From assembly GCA_024405735.1 (NCBI GenBank), contig JAKSOF010000004.1, positions 1 through 44,816 of the forward strand: a DNA stretch of 44,816 bases, in the 5' to 3' direction. Source of the stretch: Victivallaceae bacterium. Lineage in GTDB: Bacteria; Verrucomicrobiota; Lentisphaeria; Victivallales; Victivallaceae. The notes beneath the pieces are model-generated. The model was not told the origin of the DNA. It worked only from the letters and a program-made list of their open reading frames with translations, and made no database searches. The stretch's first letter is position 1, and each line of letters starts with the position of its first letter. Below are positions 24,779-34,044 of the stretch, in pieces. Made by a program: the position numbers and the translations under genes.

Positions 24779-27754
24779 ATGATCAATTTTATCCTCAAGC
24801 TGATTTTCGGCAGCAAATCCAAACGCGACCTCAAAAAAATGTGGCCGCTCGTCGACAAGATCAATGCGATCGAAGTCGAGTACCAGAAACTTTCCGACGA
24901 GGAATTGCAGGCCAACACGGTCAAATTCAAAGAACGTCTCGCCAACGGCGAAACGCTCGATGACATCATGTGCGAAGCTTTCGCCACCGTCAAGAATGCC
25001 TGCCGCCGCCTTGTCGGCAAGGAATTCGAGGTTTGCGGTCAAACGATCCGCTGGGATATGATCCCTTTCGACGTCCAGTTGGTCGGCGGTATCGCGCTTC
25101 ACCGCGGCAACATCGCCGAAATGGCGACGGGCGAAGGCAAAACGCTGGTCGCGACTTTGCCGCTTTACCTCAATGCGCTGACCGGTAAAAACTGTCAGCT
25201 CGTCACCGTCAACGATTACCTCGCCTTGCGCGACTCCTCCTGGATGGGGCAGATTTTCAGGTTTCTCGGGCTTACCGTCGGCTGTCTGCAGAATATGCAG
25301 CCTCCGGACGTGCGCCGCGAGCAGTACAACTGCGACATCACCTACGGCACCAACAGCGAATTCGGCTTCGACTATCTGCGCGACATGGGCATGGCGACGG
25401 AAAAAGAACAGCTTGTCCAGCGCGATCACTACTACGCCATCATCGACGAGATCGACAGCATCCTGATCGACGAAGCGCGGACGCCGCTCATCATTTCCGG
25501 TCCGGTGCCGAGTTCCGACAACCAGTTCGATGAACTTCAGCCGCTGGTCGCCTCGCTTTACAGCAAGCAGAACCTCTTTTGCTCGCGGCTCGCCAATGAG
25601 GCGCGGAGCGTGCTCGCCAATGAAAAGGCTTCCCCCGGGGAACGCGATGCCGCGCTCGTCAAACTGCTTCAAATCAAATTCGGGATGCCGACCCACAAGC
25701 AGTTGCTCCGCATCCTCGAAGACGGCGAGATCCTCAAGGAACTGGAAAAAGTCGAGTCGCGCGTCCACAGTGACAACAACCGCGGTTTGTTGCAGGAAGT
25801 GCAGAGCGACCTCTTTTTCGTCATCGACGAAAAGACCCACGAAGCCGACCTTACCGCCAAGGGCCGTCACGAGATCTCACCCGACGACCCCGCGGCTTTC
25901 ATCGTCCCCGATCTCCTCGGCGAGATCCACAAGATCGACACCGACGAGGAACTTTCCGACGAGGAAAAGGTGACGCGCAAAAACGAATTTCAGGAGGAAT
26001 TCGCCGCCAAGAGCGAAAGGCTCCACGATCTGTCGCAGTTGCTCAAGGCGTACTGCTTGTTTGAAAAGGACGTCAACTACGTCGTCCAGGACCGCAAAGT
26101 CCTTATCGTCGACGAGCATACCGGCCGTCTGATGCCGGGTCGCCGCTTTTCCGACGGTCTCCATCAGGCGCTTGAAGCCAAGGAGCAAGTCCCCATCGAG
26201 CAGGAAACCCAGACGATGGCGACGATCACGATCCAGAACTACTTCCGCATGTACAAAAAACTTGCCGGTATGACCGGTACGGCGGAAACGGAAGCCGCCG
26301 AGTTTCAGGAGATCTACAAACTCGACGTCATCGTCATCCCGACCAACCGTCCCTGCATCCGCAAGGACGAAAACGACTCCATTTTCAAGACCAAGCGCGA
26401 AAAATACAACGCGATCATCAAAGATGTGATCGAGCGGCACGGCAAAGGACAGCCGGTCTTGCTCGGCACGATCTCGGTCGAGGATTCGGAGATCCTGTCG
26501 CGTATGCTCAAAATGCGCAACATCGTCCACAACGTCCTGAACGCCAAAAACCATCAGCACGAAGCCGAGATCGTCGCCCGCGCCGGCACGGTCGGCGCCG
26601 TCACCGTCGCCACCAACATGGCGGGGCGCGGCACCGACATCAAACTTGCCCCCGGCGTCGCCGAACTCGGCGGCTTGCACGTCATCGGTTCGTCGCGTCA
26701 CGATTCGCGCCGCATCGACCGCCAGTTGCGCGGCCGCTGCTCGCGTCAGGGCGACCCCGGTTCCTCCAAGTTCTACGTTTCGCTCGAAGACAATTTAATG
26801 CGTCTTTTCGGCAGCGACCGGATCGTCAAGATCTTTGAACGCTTCGGCTTGGAAGAGGGCGACGAATTACAGCATCCCTGGCTCAACAAGTCGATCGAAA
26901 CCGCCCAGCGCCGCGTCGAGCAACAGCACTTCGCCATCCGCAAACGCACGCTCGATTTCGACGATGTGATGAATAAACAGCGCGAGATCATCTATCAGCT
27001 CCGGCGCGATGCGCTTCTTTCCGAAACGCCCGGCGACGTCCTTTTCGGCATCATCGAGCAAGTCGTCGAAGAAGAGATCCTCAAAGCCGGAGAAAGCGCC
27101 GCCGACGGCAAAAAAGCGGAGTTCGATTTCCCGAAACTCCTCGCTTACCTCAACACGACTTTCCCGCTCAATTTCCAGCAGTCGGAGTTGACCGAAGGCA
27201 TCGAAAACGGCCATCTTGCCGACGCCGAAAAACTGACCTTGCAGATCGTCGACCGCATCGAAGCCGCGTATCAGGAGCGCAACCGCGATCTCCCCGAAAA
27301 CGAATTCGATTATCTGCGCCGCCACACGGTATTGGAAGCCATCGACCGGCTCTGGCAGGAGCATCTCTACGCGATGGACAATCTGCGCTCCAGTATGTCG
27401 CTCCGCGTTTACGCGCAGAAAGATCCCCTCGTCGAATACAAACACGAGGCTTTCGGCATTTTCAAGGCGATGATGGATCAGATCTACCGCGATGTCGCCC
27501 ACAGCCTTTTCCGCGTCACGATGACAAGGCTCTCCAGTCTGGAGGAACTGCTCGCCTCCATGCCGCAGGAAATGGTGCATCAGACTTTCGGTCAGTTCGC
27601 CGTGCCGCAGGAAGACGCTCTCCCCTCTCCGCAGGAGGAAAAAGCGCCTGAGATCCTGCCCTTTCACCGCGAAGCCCCCAAAGTCGGACGCAACGATCTC
27701 TGTCCTTGCGGCAGCGGTAAGAAATACAAAAAGTGTTGCGGCAAAAACGCCTGA
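24779..27754 (+). CDS. secA: Protein translocase ATPase SecA
   Basis: The product is 991 aa. It is the ATP-driven motor that pushes preproteins through SecYEG. Walker A is 'MATGEGKT' at 115-122 and the DEAD-like motif is in 'IIDEIDSILIDEARTPLIISG'. 'LAGMTGTA' and 'ATNMAGRGTDI' mark the second motor domain, and 'RQLRGRCSRQGDPGSS' the coupling region. The C-terminus has the zinc/SecB-binding tail 'CPCGSGKKYKKCCG'. An extra charged segment of roughly 130 residues (about 295-425) follows the DEAD motif, making it longer than E. coli SecA (901). No Shine-Dalgarno is visible before ATG 24779, so translation may depend on coupling with pyrE, 17 nt upstream. Confidence 0.98.
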   Translation: MINFILKLIFGSKSKRDLKKMWPLVDKINAIEVEYQKLSDEELQANTVKFKERLANGETLDDIMCEAFATVKNACRRLVGKEFEVCGQTIRWDMIPFDVQLVGGIALHRGNIAEMATGEGKTLVATLPLYLNALTGKNCQLVTVNDYLALRDSSWMGQIFRFLGLTVGCLQNMQPPDVRREQYNCDITYGTNSEFGFDYLRDMGMATEKEQLVQRDHYYAIIDEIDSILIDEARTPLIISGPVPSSDNQFDELQPLVASLYSKQNLFCSRLANEARSVLANEKASPGERDAALVKLLQIKFGMPTHKQLLRILEDGEILKELEKVESRVHSDNNRGLLQEVQSDLFFVIDEKTHEADLTAKGRHEISPDDPAAFIVPDLLGEIHKIDTDEELSDEEKVTRKNEFQEEFAAKSERLHDLSQLLKAYCLFEKDVNYVVQDRKVLIVDEHTGRLMPGRRFSDGLHQALEAKEQVPIEQETQTMATITIQNYFRMYKKLAGMTGTAETEAAEFQEIYKLDVIVIPTNRPCIRKDENDSIFKTKREKYNAIIKDVIERHGKGQPVLLGTISVEDSEILSRMLKMRNIVHNVLNAKNHQHEAEIVARAGTVGAVTVATNMAGRGTDIKLAPGVAELGGLHVIGSSRHDSRRIDRQLRGRCSRQGDPGSSKFYVSLEDNLMRLFGSDRIVKIFERFGLEEGDELQHPWLNKSIETAQRRVEQQHFAIRKRTLDFDDVMNKQREIIYQLRRDALLSETPGDVLFGIIEQVVEEEILKAGESAADGKKAEFDFPKLLAYLNTTFPLNFQQSELTEGIENGHLADAEKLTLQIVDRIEAAYQERNRDLPENEFDYLRRHTVLEAIDRLWQEHLYAMDNLRSSMSLRVYAQKDPLVEYKHEAFGIFKAMMDQIYRDVAHSLFRVTMTRLSSLEELLASMPQEMVHQTFGQFAVPQEDALPSPQEEKAPEILPFHREAPKVGRNDLCPCGSGKKYKKCCGKNA

Positions 27755-27774
27755 AGAGAAGCATCCATATTGAC

Positions 27775-27810
27775 AAGGCTGTTGCATCTCATGAAGCAAC
27801 AGCCTTTTTT
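27775..27810 (+). terminator. Intrinsic terminator of secA
   Basis: AAGGCTGTTGC (27775-27785) pairs perfectly with 27796-27806 around a 10-nt loop and ends in T6 (27805-27810). It shares the GGCTGTTGC core with the terminators at 6677 and 14585. Confidence 0.9.
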
Positions 27811-27826
27811 CATACGTGATTGGAGC

Positions 27827-28050
27827 AAGAGGGGCTGATTTCGCCCCTCTTGACACCCTCAACCAGCCACAGGCTGGATTTTGTACTGCCGCAGATATTT
27901 GCGGACTGACGCTTTTATTGCACTCACGACGAATATCTCCGCAAATCTCCGCGGGCTCGTCTGTTTGTTACCGCAAAAAGGGCGGGCGTCCCACGCGGGC
28001 TAATACTTTGCGCTTTCGCGCGCCGTCCGCCCGACTGCCCGAGATGCGAT
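27827..28050 (+). repeat. Structured intergenic repeat A, copy 2 (inverted relative to copy 1)
   Basis: This copy matches the reverse complement of 1-220. It starts with a perfect 9-bp hairpin (27827-27835/27843-27851), then a CCAGCC/GGCTGG hairpin, then CCGC-rich segments that pair across about 45 nt, and ends with GCCCGACTGCCCGA. That end sequence recurs once more at about 28232-28245. With repeat B it fills the gap between the secA terminator and the stop of the D-aminoacylase gene; I see no gene in 27755-28290. Confidence 0.8.
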
Positions 28051-28054
28051 ACTC

Positions 28055-28217
28055 TCCACGCTGATGTTTCTCTCGCCCTGCCGGGCGAAATAAAGGCGGA
28101 AACGGACGGTAACGGACTTTAACGGACAATTAACGTAATGAGGAAAGGATAAAATCACGCAATGGTGACACGTCCGTTTTGTCCGTAAAAGTCCGTAGAG
28201 GATGACAACGCAGTTGC
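28055..28217 (+). repeat. Dispersed intergenic repeat B, copy 2
   Basis: This matches the reverse complement of 12263-12412. Visible parts are CGCCCTGCCGGGCG (hairpin), four AACGGAC-like heptamers between about 28098 and 28130, the core AATGAGGAAAGGATAAAATC, and TTTTGTCCGTAAAAGTCCGT near the end. Here it directly follows repeat A, whereas the 12-kb copy follows tandem array C, so A and B are separable modules. Confidence 0.8.
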
Positions 28218-28290
28218 TCTGTTACGCCGTGACAAGCCGCCCGACTGCCCGATGTGTGACACACCCCTCGCCAATGTTGCTCCCGCTTCG

Positions 28291-29805
28291 TCACGCCTGA
28301 TAGACGATCCCGCCCTGATGAATGGTAAACAAAATGCCGTCGGCGATGCGGCATGGGTTTGTGAAATCGGCGAAACTGTTGATCGTTTCGGGATCGAATG
28401 CGACGAGATCGGCGGCGGCGCCGACGGCGATTTTTCCGGCATCCAACTGAAATGTCTGCGCGGGGAGACCGGTGGCGCGGTAAACGCTTCGGGCAATATC
28501 GCCCGTCCGGTCGAGCCGGAGGCGTAAAAACCGGGCGATCGCGCCGAAAGCGCGGGGATGGGTGCCGTTGGGGTCGCCGGAAACGGGAAGCGCATTCCCG
28601 TCACTGCCGGGCATACAATAGTCCAGATCGAGGATGCGCTCAAGATTTTCGCGGGACATCCCGGAAAAGGCGGCGGTCGTACCGGGAGCGTCGTGCCGGA
28701 GCAATTCGACGACGAGCATTGCGGGATCAGCGGAAATCCCGGCAAGGAATTTTCCGGAATCGGCGCGATGATTTCCCGTCGTGGAAACCAGACGGACGCC
28801 CTGCCAGTAACCGGGAGCGCGAGCGGCGCGCAGATCGGCGGCAAGTTGACGGCACTCTTCATCATTTTGGAGTTTCTGCTGGATCGTCCGGTCGGGAAGC
28901 GCATCCCATTTCCCGGGCAGGACGACGCTCAACTGGGTCATCGACTCGGTATAGGGATAGCGGTCAACGGTCACGCGGATATTTTCCGCGCGCGCCTTTT
29001 CGATCAGCGCAATGGCGGCGTCAAGTTTTCCCCAGTTGTCGCGTCCGGCGGTCTTGAAATGACTGATCTGAATGCGCTTCAATCCGGCGGCGCGGGCGGC
29101 GGCAAGCGTTTCTTCGAGAGATTCGAGCAACGTCTTACCTTCACTCCGCAAATGGGTGGTAAAAATTTTGTCGTGCCGGGAAACGACGCGCATCAATTCG
29201 ACCAATTCCCCCGTCGTGGCAAAGATACCGGGCACATAGAGCAATCCGGCAGAAAGCCCGACCGCCCCCTGCTTCAGTTGCGCGTCAAGCAACGCGCACA
29301 TATCCTGTAACTCCGTTTCGGAAAGTTTTTCCTTTTCGTACCCCGCGATCGCCGCGCGCAGCGAATTGTGTCCGCAGAGCGCGGGCAAATTCAAAGCGAC
29401 GCCGCGTTTTTTCAGCGCGGTCTGAAAAGAACGGTAATCCCGCCACGCCAGAGGATAATTGTAGTTCGCATAAAGATTTTCAAGGTGCGCGCGGTTGCGC
29501 CCGGAAAGACAAAACGCGCAAAGCCCGCAATTTCCGGCGATCTCGGTCGTCACCCCCTGGGAAACTTTGGAAAATCCGTCGGGATGCGCCAGCAACGCGA
29601 GATCGGAATGTCCGTGCGCATCAATGAAACCGGGGGCAAGCACCTGCTTACGCAAATCGATTGTCCGGTCAGCGGCGGCGCCGCCGGAAACGTCCTTGCC
29701 GACGGCGGAAACCGTACCGCCGGAAATCAGGACTTCGCCTTTGAAAAGCGGAGCGCCGCTCCCGTCGGCGATCCAGGCGTTACTGATTTTGAGCGAGGAT
29801 CTCAT
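28291..29805 (-). CDS. N-acyl-D-amino-acid deacylase family amidohydrolase
   Basis: The product is 504 aa. Enzymes of this family remove the acyl group from N-acyl-D-amino acids (or D-glutamate derivatives) with a zinc centre. The metal site is readable: H64-x-H66 in 'DAHGHSD', Cys93 in 'EIAGNCG', the later His in 'THLRSEG' and 'ISHFK', and the closing Asp in 'CMPGSDG'. The N-terminal beta-sandwich strand 'NAWIADGSGAP' is typical. No signal peptide is present, so it is cytosolic; a role in recycling D-amino acids from peptidoglycan is inferred. The ATG at 29805 lies 26 nt inside the end of the debranching-enzyme gene, so the two are cotranscribed. The frame is open far upstream but only as a shadow of that gene. 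Confidence 0.9.
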   Translation of the reverse strand: MRSSLKISNAWIADGSGAPLFKGEVLISGGTVSAVGKDVSGGAAADRTIDLRKQVLAPGFIDAHGHSDLALLAHPDGFSKVSQGVTTEIAGNCGLCAFCLSGRNRAHLENLYANYNYPLAWRDYRSFQTALKKRGVALNLPALCGHNSLRAAIAGYEKEKLSETELQDMCALLDAQLKQGAVGLSAGLLYVPGIFATTGELVELMRVVSRHDKIFTTHLRSEGKTLLESLEETLAAARAAGLKRIQISHFKTAGRDNWGKLDAAIALIEKARAENIRVTVDRYPYTESMTQLSVVLPGKWDALPDRTIQQKLQNDEECRQLAADLRAARAPGYWQGVRLVSTTGNHRADSGKFLAGISADPAMLVVELLRHDAPGTTAAFSGMSRENLERILDLDYCMPGSDGNALPVSGDPNGTHPRAFGAIARFLRLRLDRTGDIARSVYRATGLPAQTFQLDAGKIAVGAAADLVAFDPETINSFADFTNPCRIADGILFTIHQGGIVYQA

Positions 29806-32800
29806 AGACACGGAAAAATTCCGAAGTGCTCCACGCCTGCGCGATACATCCGCCCATATGGTGCGGCGCGTCGCCGTCGGCGACTTCCGGGATCTGCCCA
29901 AGCACGCCGGTTTCGAGGTATTTCCTCCCCGACAGCAAAAGCGCGAGCGCCCTTTCGCGCACCGCTTCGCCGCCCATAAGGTAGAGCGCTTCGCAGTAGG
30001 CGGGGAAAGGCCAGCACCAGACGGTGCCGTTGTGATAGGCGACTTTGCGGCAATGATCCTCGTCGCCTTCGTAACGCCCGCGGTAGGGGTGACGCGCATC
30101 GTTGAGCCGCCGTCCGTGGAAGTCGATCGGCAATTCGTAGCAGACATCGCGGTCGGCAAGGGTTCGGATGCCGCCCGGGACGAGTAACTCGGCGCAGGAA
30201 AACAGGATCTTTTCGCGCAAGGCGGGCGTCTTGACCGCATCGAGCGTCAAGGCGAGCAACTGATTGCTGCGCAGATGGTCGTCGGGCACCGCGCGCGCCG
30301 CAGATTCTCCGGGTCGGCAATGCAGACAATCGGAAGCGAACGCCCTTTCTTCGCAGAAAAACAGTTTTTCGATCGACGCGGAAACCTTGGCGGCAAGTTC
30401 GTCGTAGCGGAGAAATTTCAATGCCGCGTACCAGAGCGATTGGATCTCGATCGGATAGCCCTCGCGCGGCGTTCCGGCGGGATAGTTGGTATCCATCCAG
30501 GTAAAGTGGACGGGGCTGAAAACAAGTTTGCTTTCCTCATCCATTTTGATCCCGTTGGGCGTCCCCTCGCGGTAGTGCTGAATGATCGACCGCAATACGG
30601 TGCCGAGCGTCCTGCCGGAACCGCAATCGCGCGAGAGAAACTCCTGATCTCCGGTCGATTGGACATAATCGCGCGCGGCGATGACAAGGTAGAGCGGCGC
30701 ATCGCTCGTATCGCGGTTGGCATCGTCGTTGCCGCGGATCATATTGGGGATCGTGCCGTTTTTCTCAAAGCGGGCAAACGCGCAGATGATTTTGGCGGAT
30801 TCCTCGACAAAACCGCACTTGAGCAAGCCGCGCAAAACGATCAGCGTGTCGCGTCCCCAGTCGAGGAACCACGGATAACCCGCGATCACGGTGGAAAGAT
30901 CGTCGCGGCGGACGATAAAGGCATCGAGGCTGTTTTTCTCGATTTCGCGGAGCGTCGGATATTCCCTCTCTGCGCCCATTTCAAAGACGGGTTTTTCTCC
31001 GGCGATGGCGACCGTCAGTTCCACGCAGTCTTCGCCGAAAAGTTCCGCCTCGAAATAGCCGGGGCTGAAACGGTCGGTCTGACAATCCTGTCCGTAGTGC
31101 GCCTCAAGCGGAAGCTGATTGCAGTAGTGCCACTCCGGGGCATTCCGGTAATTTCCGGAGGGGAAACGGAAATCGATGCCGCAAAATCCGAAACCGTCGT
31201 CGCGCGCGTGCACCGCGTGAGGGAAAATATGCTCCGCGCCCTGATAGGCTTTGGTCAATTCGTGATTGACGCGGTTTTCCAATTCCGGACGGATGATCAA
31301 TTTGACGGAAATATCGTCGGCAAGCAGAGCGTCGCTCGCGGTCGACGGGCGGAAAAAGGATATTTTGACGGCACAATTTTCCTCGCTGTGCGCCATCGTC
31401 ACTTCCAGTTGCGTCCGGCGTCCCTGCCCGGCGGGCACGAAAAAGAGCCACTTGCCGCAGCGGTCGTATCCGGAAACGAACTTCAAGAGCGAATTTCCGT
31501 TGATCTCCTGCGAAAAATCGTTGACGACCAGCCACGCCTTGAAGTTGCTGAAAATCACCTTGCGGTCGGTCGGATAGCGTTTTTCCCAGTTGACGGCGAG
31601 CAACGCATTGTACTTGCTGTCGGGATTGCGCCAGTCGGCGGGAAAAAGCGTGTAGCCGCCGCGCTTGTCGGCGGCGAAAAACTGACAGATTTTCGCCTTC
31701 TGCGTGTCGCAGACCATTTCGATGCGGTCGCTGTTGCTCTGCGGCAACTGCCAAAGCGTACCGTGATAGCGGTGCGCCGCTTTTCCGGCGGGGAAACGGC
31801 AGACCTCGATGTCGAGTATCCGCACTTCCGTCCCGGTATTGGGCAAAAGCGCGATCAAAATGAATTCTTCGCCGTGCTGACCGGGAATGCTTTCGCAGGA
31901 GGCGATACATTTGCCGTGATCGGTGATCGTGCAGTGAAAACGGTCGCAACTGCGCACGAAAAGCGCGTCGCTCGACGGGATCATCACTTCGCGGTTCTCA
32001 TCGCGGCAATCCGCATTCCAGACGGTGACGGGGGCGGGACTGATGCCGGTGAGACGCTCCGCGAACTTCAAAGGGGACGCCATCAATTCCTCGCCGGAAA
32101 CTTCGCCGCAGGCGGTAAAGCCTTTCATACGGAAAGCCAGCCGCTGCGCCATCGCCGAAGCGCGCTGACGCAAAATACGCAAAGGTTCCTTTGCCGCACC
32201 GGAAATGTTTTCATCAAAGGAAACGCAGACGCCCTCTCCCGCCGGGAGCAAATAACAATAATGATCGCCTTTTTTCTCAAACCGCACCACTTTGTCGCTG
32301 AGGACGTCGAGACCTTCCTGCGGCAACTTTTCGGCGGCAAATGAAACGGTCGCCGGATTGTCGCAATCCAGATTGATCAGCACCAGTGCGCGTTTGCCGT
32401 CGACGCCGACGCGCCGCAACGCGATGACGTTGCCGCCGCCTCTCTGGATCAGAGAAAGTTCCGCGCCGGAAGCAAACGCGCTCAACGACGTGTGGCAGTC
32501 GTTGATCCGGCGGATCAGGTCGATCAGATTAAAAGAGGCGCCGAAATTGAGCGCGCCGCACCCGTGGACGTCGATTTTTTCGGTCGCAAAAAATTCAGCG
32601 CCGTTGGCGAAACCGAATGCGCCGTCAAGCGCCATCAGTCCGCAGACGAGGAAACGCACTTTGGCGTAGCGTTTGGAAGTCGCGGCAAGCCGCAGATTGT
32701 CGTGCGTTTCGGCGAAACTCACCATCGCGCCGCAATTGCGGGCGACGTGGAGCATATAGGGGAAATATCCCGAAATCTGGTCGCGGGAGTAATTTTGAAA

Positions 32801-33928
32801 AAGTTCCGAGTACGCCCAGTCCAAACCGGAAACACCGAGCAGACGCTCCTGCACGTCGGGCGGACCGCCGAGACCTTCCAGCAAAAAGATCGTGTCGGGA
32901 AATTCGCTCCGCACCCGTCCGACGATGAAATTCCACGCTTTTTCGGGAACCATATATCCGGCGTCGCAACGGAAGCCGTTGACCCCGCGGCGGCACCAGA
33001 AAAGGAAAACCTCCGCCATCATTTCCGTGACGCGCGGATTCTGATAATCCAATCGGCAAAGATCCGCCCAGACGACGCCCCACGCGCCGGGGCTGACAAA
33101 GCGTCCGTCTTTTTCGCGGACGAAATAATCGGGATGCTCCGTCTGCAATTTCGACGCCCATCCGGTATGATTGACGGGGATGTCCATCATGATCCTGCCG
33201 TGACGCGCATGGACTTCGTCGATCAGCTCGCAGAATTGCTCCATCGGCGTCGCCGTTTCGTCGAAATCGGCGAGCCCCGGGTCGACGTTGAAATAATCCA
33301 GCGCGGCAAAAGGACTGCCGAACCGCCCCATTTTGCCGTATTGCGTCGGGATCGGATGGATCGGCAGAAGTTGCAGAATGCGGCAGTGCATTTCGCCGAA
33401 AATGTGATCGAGCCGGGCGATCAGTTGCCGGAAAGTCCCGCCCGGAGGGATCACGGTGTAGCGCAGATCGTCCAGCACCGCTTCCGACGGATCGGGCTTT
33501 CCCGAGGATTCCCGCTCCATGCCGGCACCGAATTGCCGGACGAAGGCGGAATAAATCGAATTGCCGCAGACGGATTCCGCCGCTTCGACTTTCAAAAAGA
33601 AATTTTCGTTTTCCGCCCAGATGATCGGGGAGCCGTCGGAAGGGATGAAACAGCATTTCGCCTCAAAGACGCCGACTTCCGGCAATCCCAGCGTGACCGA
33701 CGCCGTATCGCCGTCGCGGACAAGTTCAATATCGTTCCAATCCAACCCCGAAACGGGGATACCGTCAGTGGCTTCCAGCATCATCTCAAGCCGATGCTCT
33801 GCCGCGCGCCCCAAATTGGTGCGTAAAACGGCTTTGCCCTCGGTTTTGCCGCCGATCCCGGTCAATTTGATGGTGACCCGGTCGCCGACGAAAAAAATCT
33901 TCCGTGCCGGAGAAATAAACTGCTGCAT
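29780..33928 (-). CDS. Two-domain glycogen debranching enzyme (GH13 plus GH133)
   Basis: The product is 1382 aa. It has the architecture of the eukaryotic AGL-type enzyme, which first moves a short glucan from a branch (4-alpha-glucanotransferase) and then cuts the remaining alpha-1,6 glucose. The N-terminal GH13-like barrel shows 'DIPVNH' at 249-254, 'GFRCDAGY' with nucleophile Asp322, Glu351 in 'LLEGLGG', and His409-Asp410 in 'AETHDN'. After a beta-rich linker (about 600-980) comes the GH133 amylo-1,6-glucosidase part: 'WFLDWGRDT' near 1020, 'GTPREGYPIEIQSLWYAAL' near 1150, and 'NGTVWCWPFPAY' near 1298. No signal peptide is present, so it acts on cytosolic glycogen. AAGGAA lies before ATG 33928, and the promoter is at 33956-33984. 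Confidence 0.9.
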   Translation of the reverse strand: MQQFISPARKIFFVGDRVTIKLTGIGGKTEGKAVLRTNLGRAAEHRLEMMLEATDGIPVSGLDWNDIELVRDGDTASVTLGLPEVGVFEAKCCFIPSDGSPIIWAENENFFLKVEAAESVCGNSIYSAFVRQFGAGMERESSGKPDPSEAVLDDLRYTVIPPGGTFRQLIARLDHIFGEMHCRILQLLPIHPIPTQYGKMGRFGSPFAALDYFNVDPGLADFDETATPMEQFCELIDEVHARHGRIMMDIPVNHTGWASKLQTEHPDYFVREKDGRFVSPGAWGVVWADLCRLDYQNPRVTEMMAEVFLFWCRRGVNGFRCDAGYMVPEKAWNFIVGRVRSEFPDTIFLLEGLGGPPDVQERLLGVSGLDWAYSELFQNYSRDQISGYFPYMLHVARNCGAMVSFAETHDNLRLAATSKRYAKVRFLVCGLMALDGAFGFANGAEFFATEKIDVHGCGALNFGASFNLIDLIRRINDCHTSLSAFASGAELSLIQRGGGNVIALRRVGVDGKRALVLINLDCDNPATVSFAAEKLPQEGLDVLSDKVVRFEKKGDHYCYLLPAGEGVCVSFDENISGAAKEPLRILRQRASAMAQRLAFRMKGFTACGEVSGEELMASPLKFAERLTGISPAPVTVWNADCRDENREVMIPSSDALFVRSCDRFHCTITDHGKCIASCESIPGQHGEEFILIALLPNTGTEVRILDIEVCRFPAGKAAHRYHGTLWQLPQSNSDRIEMVCDTQKAKICQFFAADKRGGYTLFPADWRNPDSKYNALLAVNWEKRYPTDRKVIFSNFKAWLVVNDFSQEINGNSLLKFVSGYDRCGKWLFFVPAGQGRRTQLEVTMAHSEENCAVKISFFRPSTASDALLADDISVKLIIRPELENRVNHELTKAYQGAEHIFPHAVHARDDGFGFCGIDFRFPSGNYRNAPEWHYCNQLPLEAHYGQDCQTDRFSPGYFEAELFGEDCVELTVAIAGEKPVFEMGAEREYPTLREIEKNSLDAFIVRRDDLSTVIAGYPWFLDWGRDTLIVLRGLLKCGFVEESAKIICAFARFEKNGTIPNMIRGNDDANRDTSDAPLYLVIAARDYVQSTGDQEFLSRDCGSGRTLGTVLRSIIQHYREGTPNGIKMDEESKLVFSPVHFTWMDTNYPAGTPREGYPIEIQSLWYAALKFLRYDELAAKVSASIEKLFFCEERAFASDCLHCRPGESAARAVPDDHLRSNQLLALTLDAVKTPALREKILFSCAELLVPGGIRTLADRDVCYELPIDFHGRRLNDARHPYRGRYEGDEDHCRKVAYHNGTVWCWPFPAYCEALYLMGGEAVRERALALLLSGRKYLETGVLGQIPEVADGDAPHHMGGCIAQAWSTSEFFRVYEILAQNQ

Positions 33929-33955
33929 ACAAAATTCCTTTATATTATAAAGTAT

Positions 33956-33984
33956 AATATAAGATACTTTGCATCGGAAATCAA
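33956..33984 (-). promoter_or_regulatory. Promoter of the debranching-enzyme operon
   Basis: On the minus strand TTGATT (33979-33984) and TATATT (33956-33961) are separated by 17 bp, 27 bp upstream of ATG 33928. Only 7 bp lie between its -35 and that of the divergent esterase promoter. Confidence 0.7.
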
Positions 33985-33991
33985 CCCCCGT

Positions 33992-34020
33992 TTGCAAAAG
34001 CGTGGCTTTGAAATTATATT
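33992..34020 (+). promoter_or_regulatory. Promoter of the esterase gene
   Basis: TTGCAA (33992-33997) and TATATT (34015-34020) are separated by 17 bp, 24 bp before ATG 34045. It is back to back with the debranching-enzyme promoter, so RNA polymerase or one regulator could affect both. Confidence 0.7.
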
Positions 34021-34044
34021 ATTTTGCATACAGAAAGGATTTTT

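Noticed and set aside
1-28050. A 28-kb composite mobile element bounded by the inverted copies of repeat A
   Set aside because: The enclosed genes are core genes (secA, uvrA, lgt, pyrE) with uniform codon use, no transposase or integrase is present, and the repeats have diverged by about a fifth, so simple dispersion is more likely.
28291-30240. 649-residue version of the D-aminoacylase with 145 extra N-terminal residues
   Set aside because: The extra part is an out-of-frame shadow of the debranching-enzyme gene; the family N-terminus starts at ATG 29805.
30275-32344. 689-residue open frame on the plus strand inside the debranching-enzyme gene
   Set aside because: It has shadow-type composition and no motif, whereas the minus-strand frame carries complete GH13 and GH133 motifs.
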